NCBI GenBank assembly: GCA_029216955.1
Contig: JANAVB010010791.1
Span: 2,169,482 to 2,233,481 of the forward strand
DNA: 64,000 bases
Reading direction: 5' to 3'
Origin: Iris pallida
Lineage: Eukaryota; Streptophyta; Magnoliopsida; Asparagales; Iridaceae
Shown piece after piece: positions 49,735-64,000 of this stretch. Below the pieces are notes generated by a model. The model was given only the letters and a program-made list of their open reading frames with translations. It ran no database searches and was not told where the DNA came from. Each line of letters opens with the position of its first letter. Within the stretch, counting starts at the first letter, position 1. The position numbers and the translations under genes are program-made.

Positions 49735-50030
49735 GACCTATAGGCCTAGTTAGGTAAAGTTTGACTAGTTAATTGACCGAGTTGATCAAAAGTCAACTTT
49801 GGGTCAAACTTGACCTAGAATTGACTCAAATAGACTTGAAATGACATGTTGACTTAAGTTTGACTTATACCTAGGCTAATGGACTAGTTGACTTAGGTTT
49901 AACCTAGTTGACTTAGGTTTAACCTAGTTGACTAGAATGGTAGACCAGAGTTGACCAAGAGTTGACTTTGACTAGAACGGTTGTCCAGAGTTGACCAAGA
50001 GTTGACTTTGACCTAGAATGACTTAAAATG
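49735..50030 (+). promoter_or_regulatory. TTGAC-rich block of family C 5' LTR
   Basis: More than a dozen TTGAC cores with C or T next occur in about 300 bp, mostly in one orientation, as short imperfect direct repeats (GTTGACTTAGGTTTAACCTA twice). The equivalent block in the 3' LTR is at 56790-57075, with a duplicate at 57464-57665. These are possible WRKY sites or a decayed tandem repeat. Confidence 0.45.
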
Positions 50031-52493
50031 ATATAGAATGCATTGTAAACTTCATTTAATTCATATTAGACACTTTGTAACCTGTGTTGCTGTAAATAGA
50101 ACTCTGTGACTCCAGTTTGGACATCTATTCATATCAGCTGTTCAGGTTATCAGGCGACTACATTCTCTGACCGTTTCATACTCGCTAGGACTTATATTCT
50201 TGCTATAGACTACTTTACTTGATGCTGACACGATGTTATCACGGATTAGTACTATATGGATCTTTTTATGCAATGTTATCCCCCTCGGGTGTAACGAATA
50301 CATCATATCATGTACTTTTAACGAACATCATGTATTCCTTGGACTCTTATTATTCATGCACACTCATGTGCTTGCATGTACTCTCATGATCTATCAGCTT
50401 TATGTATAAACTATTCATGTACCATTATGTTCTCATGAGCTTCATGTATAAACCTTCATGTGCAATAACATAACCTTTCTAGATCCTTGTGTACTGATTG
50501 GGGTATCGGAGAGTGTAAGTGGTCTTGTGAATAATTCCAAAGTAGTGTAATCATGTGCAAACTCTGTAGTGTAATCATGTGCAAATTCAAGACGTTCACA
50601 TAACTATCTTGTACTCTAAATCACTTAGTCACTTACAGTTCTCTATTACCATATATAGATATCTTTTGTTATCATATTCTCTCTTCCTCTTCATGATTAT
50701 TTCTTACAGTATTACATGTATATTATTCTATAGCTTGCTTTACATTTTCTGTCATGATATAAACTGTGTGAGAGATATGTATTCGTTTCTGTCCTGATTG
50801 AACCTGTTGATAAAATTTTACAGGTAACTTGGAGGATCACAGCTAGCCTAGAGGACACTAGTAGAGCTTGGAGTAGATGTCTAGAATTTTGTTTATCTTA
50901 TTTTTTGTTTGTCTTGGAGATGTATTTTATTTTAGATATTGAGATTTTGTGTTTGTTAAACACTTGACTTATTCATTTTTGGTTGTATCCCTCTTGTGGA
51001 TGTTATCTATTTCATCGTGCTGATTATCTACCTCTAGTTTTGTGATTGATATTGTATCCTTCTGAGGTTGTCCTCCGTTTGGAGATTATATCATATAGTG
51101 TTAGTTGTGATTGTGAACTAGAACATCATTCTACCGTCGATACTGCGGTGTAGGCTAGACATATCCACTTCTCGTACCCCTACACCGGGTACGGGTCGTG
51201 ACACATTTTTAGTTGTGGCCCATGCAGGTCGAGATTCGCATTTGTGCGATATCGTTGTAGCACAATGACTTAGTTGTACTACTACGAGCCTTCTATAGAG
51301 TATAGGAAGTAAGGTGTTAGAATGAGAGGATACTCGATCACTGTTAGAATTTCTCGAGAGTTTCCTGGGACGACCCTTGAGAATCTCATTTGAGCTTCGA
51401 TTTGAAATCTTTTTCTCTTGTTTTGATTCACCCTTACTCCTTGTTATTGAATTTGATTTTGATGGATTTATTATTAAATTTTGAATCTTGATGTTCGTTT
51501 TTTATTTTAATTTAATTTTTGTATTTAAATATATTTTATTTAAGGTATAACCTGATAAGATATTTGATAAGGGCAGTGAGAAAGGTAAATGTATGTCTTA
51601 TTTATGGAGTTTAGAATTTATCGCGGTCATATTGGCTAGCATGACAAGGACATAGAGCCTGATTTTTGATATACTTATCCTAGTTATGGAATTTAGATTT
51701 TCTTGCAGCCATACCGGTTGGCGTGGTAAGAATTCTAGATAACATGATTACAGGGTGTATACCTTAGTTACGGACTCTATCGTTTATTGCAGCTATGCTT
51801 ACTGGCGTAGCAAAATTCTGATAACATGATTTTAGGAAGACGTCTACGGTATCAGATTATATTTTAAGTTAGTTCATTTCTTTTAAACAGATGATCAAGA
51901 ACTTATTTTATCATTATTTCTTTCCTTGCCATTATTTTCTTTTATTACCATCATTCTTCGTCTTAAAATTAACTCTGTCCTAATTACATCAATCACCTAT
52001 CTCGTATCTAATTCTGTCAGCTATACTTTGAAACCTTTGAATCTCTATATCTTTTTACCTTGGAAAGGTCGTGGAAGTAACGTAAATCATCTAGCTCAGA
52101 AAGTACGTAATTTGTTATCTTATGATAATCTTGGTAGGAATATAATATGATGGATCTTGATATAGAAATTTGAGATAGAGATGTAGTAAAGATTAGAAAT
52201 GAAATCAAGAGATCAATATTATCAATTACAAACGATCACACATAGAGAAATATTTTGGATATAAATAATTCATAGATGAATTTCATAACTGATGATGATA
52301 TTCGAGATCGACTTAGTTTTGAGGACTTGGATTTTTTTGTTATTGATTCTTGAGACGTTTCACTTTAAGGCTATGATGTTAAATTTAGGGATTTAGTAAT
52401 GGAGAAAAAATTTTAACTGTATTCGATGACGATACGAAATTGAACAAAGATATTGTAAGAAAATGGCTAGGAACAGAAGAACACAAGGATCTT

Positions 52494-53085
52494 GAGTTAA
52501 ATTTTTTTTAGAGATTTTGTGAAAATTTTAAATTTAAGGAAAATGATATTGGAAGGTGTACGTTGAAGAAAATATAAAGGTCAATTTTATAATAGAGAAT
52601 GAGTTTTGTAAGGTCTAGTGGTTTTAGATTTGAATAACACAAGGAGAGTAATTTGAAAAGTTCAAGGATTTCGTAAAACTTGATTTAGAGGTTCGAATCC
52701 AATTTAGGACAAGGTGGAAGAATTTGGATTTAAAGATGATTAAGTGGTTAGTATTGAGTGCTAATAAATAAAAGGGTATGCTTCATGAGTTAAATTTTTT
52801 TTTATAGAGATTTTGTGAAAATTTTATATTTAAGGAAAATGATATTGGAAGGTGTACGTTGAAAAAAATATAAAGGTCAATTTATAATAGAGAATGAGTT
52901 TTGTAAGGTCTAGTGGTTTTAGATTTGAATAACACAAGGAGAGTAATTTAAAAATTTCAAGGATTTCGTAAAACTTGATTTAGAGGTTCGGATCCAATTT
53001 AGGACAAGGTGGAAGAATTTGGATTTAAAGATGATTAAGTGGTTAGTATTGAGTGCTAATAAATAAAAGGGTATGCTTCATGAGT
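52494..53085. repeat. 293-bp tandem duplication
   Basis: The block beginning GAGTTAAATTTTTTTT recurs from 52787 with a few differences (for example GAAGAAAATA against GAAAAAAATA). It ends at GTATGCTTCATGAGT in both. It is a recent duplication in the non-coding interior. Confidence 0.85.
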
Positions 53086-53863
53086 AATATTTTAGAATTT
53101 AGGAATTAAGCCTATGGTGATCATGACAAGGTCCAATCTTCATGACGGAAGGGTATAATTCTTGGTGGCAGTCATATAAAGGTTGATTTTCATATTTAGA
53201 CTTATGAGATAAAGATAAGATTGGCAAATGATGATTAGATAAACTTGATGGTATCATAGAGAGATGATTAACTTGACTTCCCTATGAAACCTTATATTTT
53301 GTTTTCCCTATCAAAAATGAGAAAATTGACTTATTCCATATCCTTGAATCATCCCTTAAGTTTCAATATCGTTAAATCCTAACTCCCTTGATCGCGACCA
53401 ATCGACTTTGGTCATCTTTTCCTATCATATTATTATCTTGGGTCGTACTCAATTGAATTAAATTTAATTTTGACCTGGATTTCCATCCTTGGATGCTCGT
53501 GCTCAGACTTCGACGACCTTGTTCCCCGTCTTGTCCAGATCCTAATTTACCCAGGAATTGATAAACTTAGATCGTGTCGAGACTATATATATATATATAT
53601 ATCGTGATTGGATTTCAATGCTATTACCCTCGTGCTTTAACTTTCGATTTGATCATCTTTGGAATAGTAACCTTCATAGTTAATTCCTATTTTTTAATTA
53701 CCAGTTTTTATATAGGATGGTAGACTGCCTTACAGCCTTGATGATTTATTGCTTCTTTATCTTTTTCAGTTTGACACGCATGACCAGAGCCTGTCCCCTG
53801 AGCGTAGCTGCAGTTTCAGATATGACCGGGAGCTTGTTTCTACCTCTTATTGCTTAAAAGGTA

Positions 53864-54449
53864 GTGATCCCTCTGACTGACCAGAAGGAAGAGGCACCTT
53901 CTGTCATTGAGGAGGTAGTAGCCTCCTCACCAGAGGGTTTTCCTCCATCTCCTATCATTCATGAGAGAGCTGCAGTTTCACCTGAGACCGAGAGCCTTCC
54001 TCTGCCTCATGTAGTGGTACCCCATACCATTCCTGATGGAGCTTAGATAATTGGACTTCTCCAGGATACGTTAGAGATACAAAGAGTTCAGGCTGAGATC
54101 ATGAAGGAGCAGAGTCATAGAATCCAACTGTTGTGGAACTTTATGCATTTAGGGAGAGCATAGTCCCAAGAGGGCAAGGAGCAGTGTATACCCAGAGGTT
54201 CAGGAGTACCCAGACTTTCAATCTAGACCATCCTACCCAGTCCATATTCATGTCTAGCAGAGGCCAGTTGAACAAGTGCCTACCTGTGCTTACTGTAGGA
54301 AGCCTGGTCACATGTGGGCCTATTGTAGGAGGAGACAGAAATTATCCTTGTTTTGTGGGTCAACTGCACAAATGATACGAGACTGTCCTACTGCACCTAC
54401 CCTAGTCGAGGCCCCACCTCCAGGAGGGAGTTCCAGCCACCAGACCTAG
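53864..54449 (+). pseudogene. gag remnant with CCHC zinc knuckle
   Basis: The last frame, 54270-54449, reads EQVPTCAYCRKPGHMWAYC, a perfect CX2CX4HX4C knuckle (Cys at 54285, 54294, 54324; His at 54309). It is followed by a decayed second knuckle (LFCGSTAQMIRDCP, lacking the first Cys and the His) and stops at TAG 54447. Upstream, 53864-54046 is an acidic Pro-rich stretch ending in TAG, and further pieces lie in other frames with a TAG at 54255. This is the nucleocapsid end of a Ty3/gypsy Gag. No protease follows, so the ORF ended here or pol was deleted. Confidence 0.7.
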
Positions 54450-54731
54450 TTGGAGGTGAGTTTTGACCTAAACCTTAGCATGTCTTTGATGATTGATACA
54501 CACAGATTGATTGTATGATTTGATACCTTATGACTGTTTTGATCTAGTATGACTAGTATACCTAGATGAGAATTTCAACTGCTACTGTATGCCATGGCCC
54601 TGTATGCTATTCTTTTAAATTGTATGATTTAGATAAATTTTCTTAAGACCTTGATTGTTGGGAGATTGACCTAGAAGGAGTACTACCAACCTTTAATTTC
54701 GAGGACAAAATTATTTTAAGGAGGGTAGATT

Positions 54732-58850
<4,119 letters not shown>

Positions 58851-59427
58851 AGGATTTATTTGATTGATTGTTAGCCAAGGCTAATATTACACATCTCTAT
58901 GACATGTCGCTTCTTAAATATCTTTCTTATATTGTTCTTATTTTCCATACATGTTATATACTGTCATAGCAGGCATGTTTTATTTATCATGCTAGTCCCC
59001 TAAGGACCTGGATCTCTCCAGGTTTTAGATGAAGTTATCAAGGTATGATACATTGATGGACGATGGCTTCAAGTATATAGTTGTTGTTACAATCATTCTC
59101 GTCCTTATTTTTTATCATGTCACATATTTGACTCATGTTATTGTAGCTTAGTCCTTTACAAGCTTAAATTTTCTTCTAGCTTGTTCATTATAAATGTGTT
59201 ATTGGGGATCAACTCTAATACATTTATCTATTCTAGAATCAGTCTATCTGATCAAACTTAGTGCATTTGATTCGTCATTTTTTCATTATTTAGTGGATTA
59301 AGATATAGTTGATTTAGAAGAATAATATAGCTTATACATACTTGAGCTGGGCTGGAGTCCTCTCGATACGTAGCTGGCATGTATACGATCTTCTTATCCT
59401 ACATATGTTGGGACTGGGATGTTACAA
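58851..59427 (+). repeat. B-related LTR, right part
   Basis: It continues the LTR broken at 43303. It includes AAGGACCTGGATCTCTCCAGG and ends CTGGCATGTATACG...TTGGGACTGGGATGTTACA, matching the family B LTR end. No primer-site-like sequence follows, so this is a 3' or solo LTR end. Confidence 0.65.
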
Positions 59428-59645
59428 TAATACCTAAAGCCGATATCGTTGTTAAGGAGGAAGTGCTACCTTATATTGTTAAGGAGGAATTGGTACCTTC
59501 TACTATTAAGGAGGAAGTAATTCCTAAAGCCGAGATCGCTATTCAGGAGGAATTGGCACCGGGAGTTCCAGTCACCCAGCTCCTATAGCAAATCTTGATC
59601 ACCTGTACCCTGCTTATGTGCAGTATCCGAGGGACTGGTATCGGC
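59428..59645 (+). pseudogene. Unrecognised repeat-rich coding remnant
   Basis: From the LTR end to TAG at about 59586 the frame is open and built of units like VVKEEVLPYIVKEELVPSTI, acidic with KEE/QEE every 9-12 residues. In a shifted frame the next bases read DHLYPAYVQYPRDWYRPQRR and then stop. This looks like the C-terminal part of a gene cut by the LTR insertion, but I do not recognise the family. It could also be a gag tail. No start is present. Confidence 0.35.
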
Positions 59646-60070
59646 CCCAGCGTAGAGCGTAGAGTTATATGATATGACTTTTGACCGAATTTGTCTCCGG
59701 TAGACTTATTTCTGGATTAGACTTCTTTCTGGATTAGACTTCTGACTGGATTTGTCTCCAGTAGACTTATTTCTTGGATGTTCTTGCTTTATTTCTGGAC
59801 TAGACTTTATGGTTATTATCTGGACTTGGATGTTTCTAGATGGTATTATCTAGACTTTGTTATTATCTAGAAATTCAACGGAGGGTTGCTCCGGGTATAA
59901 TTTTTATAAACTGTGATTTATTAAATGCATGTATATTTGATTTAAAATATGTATTATATTTCTTGTATATGTCTATTTTGTATCATATTTTATTATCTAG
60001 TATGGCAGAACGAAGAGGATCATACCTCGTCAGTCCCGAGGTTGAGGAGCACCTCGTCCAAGTAGAGGTT
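59646..60070. other. Flank with short TCTGGATTAGACTT repeats
   Basis: Imperfect repeats of TTTCTGGATTAGACTT and GGATTTGTCTCCRGTAGACTT lie at 59690-59850, followed by AT-rich sequence. A 30-codon frame from 60001 (MAERRGSYLVSPEVEEHLVQ) is too short to call. Confidence 0.4.
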
Positions 60071-60424
60071 TATCATGACCTGTACCCTAAGTAGGGATAC
60101 GAGCACGTGTGTACGTCTAGCCTACGTCGCAGAATCGGCGGTAGAACGCTGTATAGGTCGTCTATAACATACAATATCTAGACACAATATAAAGGTACCT
60201 GCCATCTCCGCACGGAGGTATATAATGTCACAACTCAATCACAAGACATCTAAGGAAGATAGCACGAAATATAAAAGACATGATAGAAGGAAAATAACAA
60301 GAATATATACAAGATCCCACACAAGTTTAGTGTTAAAAAATAACAGAAATCCAAAATAATATATATACTACAAGTCTCAAGTACTAGCTGGATCGCAGTC
60401 CAATCAAGCCTAACTAGTCTAAGT

Positions 60425-60615
60425 CTAAGCAGGCGGTGCGTCCTCAATGGACACCGGCTCCACATGGATGTCCATGTAGTACTCACCGTCTATGCCAAAC
60501 CCATAGAAGGTCGAGCAGTCAGCATCTATATCATTTTTAAACATCAACGAGATTATCCTGTCAGGATATGAGAAAGTACAAACGCTAATAGCAGTTCCAT
60601 GTGAATTGACAAATT
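60425..60615 (-). other. Exon-like 62-codon open frame inside inverted LTR
   Basis: After an acceptor-like CTCTTATAG, the minus strand is open for 62 codons (containing CTFSYPDRIISLMFKNDID and EYYMDIHVEPVSIEDAPPA) and stops at TAG 60425. Composition and lack of low complexity look coding. Its place, about 0.5 kb before the LTR end, matches the second-exon position of the other LTRs. I do not recognise the protein. It may be captured sequence or chance. Confidence 0.3.
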
Positions 60616-61379
60616 CTATAAGAGATAATTATAATGAAATACAATATGAAATATCAAGACTGGAATATAAACAGGATATGTAAAACTGGATATCATGTTA
60701 GGGTATAAAATACTGGAATGTAGAACAATAAATGATATATGATGTATAAACTAAATATAAAATGTACCATGAATTATTAGAGCATTATGTGATCGGCTTG
60801 GGAAACCGGACAGGCTATCCACTTGGCCCGACAGTCACAAGAAAATCTCTAGAAAGGGTCATGCCGACCAACCTGGATAACGAGCACAAGGGATAAGATC
60901 TCGCTATACCCTACGTGAAGTGAGGGTGGCGCAAGCACAAGAATATAGTGACAGGATGGCTTGATCACATAGCCCCTAATAATTTCCCATCCCCAGTAGT
61001 ATAATTGATCCGAATATGTCACGTCACGACACGGGATTCAAAAATAGGGGGCCAGTCCACTCCAAATTGGTGTCTATACTAGTACAAGAAAAACAAGATC
61101 AAACAATGTACCAATATACCAGAAAAGTCCAGAAATAACATCTCATGACAGGATTTGACATCTACTAGTCTGTGAACCATCGTGTCGGGAATCAAGTAAG
61201 ACAATACAACTGAATCGGATATAGCAGATATCAAGACAATAAAAACTATCAGTGAATGTACTCGCCTGCGGTCCTGAGCTGTCAGTGAGAATAGATGCTC
61301 AGAGTGATGTCACAGACCTAAAGATGAGATATCATGAGTTAATTAGGGTTTAACAGTGTATGAAATGATTTCTAGTATA

Positions 61380-61760
61380 TGCTATACAAATCTAGGTCAA
61401 ACTCAGTCAAACTAAGTCACACCAAGTCAACTAAGTCAAACTAAATCAAACTAGATCAAACTAGGTCATGCTAAGTCAATCTAAGTAAATCTAAGTCATA
61501 CTAGGTCTAACAAAGTCAAACTAGTTCAAACAAGGTCAGATCAAGTCAATCTAGATCATACTTGGTCAAAGGTTGACATACAGTTGACTTTTGGTCAACT
61601 GGTCATCTCTGGTCAACTTCTAATCCAATATAGGTCAAACTGGCTAATGGTTGACTTACAGTTGACTTTTGGTCAACTGGTCAACTCCTAGTCCAATCTA
61701 GGTCCAATGTTGACTTTGAGTCAAAACAGTCAACCTTAGTCAAACAGGGTAAAATCAAAG
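61380..61760 (-). promoter_or_regulatory. GTCAA/TTGAC-rich region of inverted LTR
   Basis: Over twenty GTCAA or GTCAT words occur, forming AGTCAAACTAAGTCA-type imperfect repeats. It corresponds to the TTGAC blocks of families A and C, much expanded. Confidence 0.5.
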
Positions 61761-61777
61761 TCAAGTATCCTATTCCT

Positions 61778-62070
61778 AACCTTTACCTACCCAGATAACT
61801 CACTTCTAACCATTACCTACCAAGATAATCCACTTCTAACTATTACCTACCAAGATAACCTACTTCTAACTATTACCTATCCAGATAACCCACTTCTAAC
61901 CATTACCTACCAAGATAACCGACTTCTAACCATTACCTACCAAGATAACCGACTTCTAATCATTACCTATCAAGATAACCCACTTCTAACCATTACCTAC
62001 CAAGATAACCCAAGTCTAACCATTATCTACCAAGATAACCCAAGTCTGACCATTACCTACCAAGATAACT
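61778..62070. repeat. 30-bp minisatellite, about ten units
   Basis: Unit CCATTACCTACCAAGATAAC plus CCACTTCTAA, ten copies with one to four changes each. It passes into less regular TACCTTA sequence up to 62690. Confidence 0.9.
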
Positions 62071-62511
62071 CAATACCTTAGGTACTAGGTAATACCCTTA
62101 CCTTAGTAATATATTACCTTAGGTTAGTAGATAACTCACTAACCTAGGCTAATAGATCCTACTAATACTTTAGACTAGTATCTAACCGTCTATCTCAATA
62201 TCCTACCAATACCTTACCCTTAGACTATAGGTAATCCCCATTACCTTGTCAATATCTTAAATATTACCTTAGCCTACTAATTTACCCTCTAAGATACTGA
62301 TTTGTATCTTAGGATACCCACTCATCTACATCCTAAGACACTAACGTAGATACTAGATACTAGTAAGATAGCAACCTATATCTTACCCCAAGATATTATA
62401 TACCTTAGCCCTATTGATATCCTAATACCAATACCTTAGTTGAAAACCAATACCTTAGTCTAGGTATAAATACCTTAACTACTAAGATACAAATTTTAGA
62501 TATCCAATATC

Positions 62512-63374
<863 letters not shown>

Positions 63375-63377
<3 letters not shown>

Positions 63378-64000
63378 CAGTTGGCAGCCCCCAAACCCGT
63401 CTACGAACCCTAGAGGCTCTGCCCACGAGGAAGAAACAGGGAGTCGAAGGTTCAGCCACCCCATTGCCAAAGCAGGTAACGCTATCCACATCACCTATTT
63501 TTAAGCATATTTTTAGGTATTCATCTTGATTCCTTTTAGAAACCATGGCACAGGCCTATTGAAGCCATAGCAACCATAGGTACAAGTATCAATATCAGAG
63601 GATTGGGTAGATACAGAGACACATGCCTATATTGCATAAGAATTCTGACATTGAACTTGCCTTGCCTGACTTCCTTTACAATCAATATTGATATTGTCAA
63701 TGTCCTGTTCACCTGTGGGTGTACTGGTATGTATTCTAAATAGGGAGAAGACCCCTAACAGATGTCTCTTGTATCCTGATGTTTTTGACATGTAAGTTTA
63801 GTAAACCATTAGATTTTACAGTGGGACTTTACAAGACACTTCCCTAAGAACACTGGGAATTCCTCCAAGACTGCAAACAGGAGGATTTCGTGTATCCAAG
63901 GGGTGTCAACCTTGTATCAGCATCTTACCTCTGGGTTTAATAGAAGTAGTCGGGTTGCTTGTACAATTGCATGTGTCAGGTATACCCTGGTATCATGACT
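63375..64000. other. No feature recognised
   Basis: GC-richer sequence at 63375-63480 (CAGCCCCCAAACCCGTC) may be leader sequence of the inverted LTR. Beyond that I see no ORF, repeat or family resemblance that I can support. Confidence 0.4.

Larger units (their letters stand above)
43304..51203 (+). repeat. Family C 5' LTR (interrupted)
   Basis: It begins TGTAACCACCACTTTTC and ends GGGTACGGGTCGTGACA. TATA-like TTTATATTCAC is at about 43661, the 5' splice-site-like GATAG|GTAAATG at 43891, a GGACACG-rich block at 44160-44800, a TA run at 45057-45121, foreign DNA at 45255-49578, a TTGAC cluster at 49735-50030, then CTGAT and TTTTACAG ending at 50823. Confidence 0.87.
51204..54731 (+). mobile_element. 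Family C internal region
   Basis: It starts CATTTTTAGTTGTGGCCCATGCAGG, as in families A and B. Three diverged ~85-bp repeats (TTATTGCAGCTATGC...GATAACATGATT) lie at 51600-51850 and are homologous to the family A interior. A 293-bp tandem duplication follows at 52494-53085 and a broken gag at 53864-54449. It ends TTTAATTTCGAGGACAAAAT...GGAGGGTAGAT. No pol is present. Confidence 0.75.

Overview
The window looks like intergenic heterochromatin of a seed plant, probably a large-genome angiosperm. It consists almost wholly of nested and tandem transposable elements. The evidence is several families of long-LTR retrotransposons with TGTAAC...GTGACA ends and chromovirus-like (Ty3/gypsy) polypurine tracts, a CACTA element with a plant TNPA-type gene, a DUF4283 (plant LINE ORF1-type) remnant, and a perfect initiator-Met primer site in one element. 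I found no intact host gene, tRNA, rRNA or CRISPR. Nearly all open frames are chance ORFs inside LTRs or TA repeats. The species cannot be named from the sequence.

Layout. 1-21256: tandem array of one non-autonomous element (family A), LTR-internal-LTR-internal-LTR-internal-LTR. The LTRs are about 5.03 kb, the internals only about 1.03 kb with a broken gag start, and adjacent units share LTRs. A 13-N assembly gap lies at 5562-5574. 21257-21666: duplicated AT-rich flank and the start of a LINE-like ORF. 21667-33301: complete family B element (LTRs 2.9 kb, non-coding 5.8 kb internal region, near-matching 5-bp TSD), inserted in the LINE-like ORF and carrying a Copia-like LTR. 33302-34037: continuation of that ORF (DUF4283). 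34038-36771: CACTA end plus a five-exon TNPA pseudogene on the minus strand. 36772-38036: short LTR (family D). 38037-43303: LTR-derived sequence and TA microsatellites. 43304-58850: complete family C element (TSD AGGAT), carrying a small insertion with a 17-bp duplication, itself split by a very young TRIM-like element (1733-bp LTRs, 331-bp internal). 58851-59427: remainder of the B-like LTR that family C split. 59428-60070: coding remnant and flank. 60071-63460: inverted related LTR with minisatellite and TA arrays. 63375-64000: nothing recognised.

The most interesting signal is shared by the LTR families A, B, C and D. Each carries a good 5' splice site downstream of its promoter region and a 3' splice site in its 3' third. 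In A and C there is also a CTGAY branch-point-like motif before the 3' site. LTR length differences are largely accounted for by the distance between these sites. This suggests a leader intron encoded within the LTR itself, which is inference and is testable with RNA data. Also notable are LTR-internal clusters of CACGTG and TTGAC motifs, three phased pairs of a 16-bp motif upstream of a Copia-like TATA box, and an open 62-codon exon-like frame in an inverted LTR.
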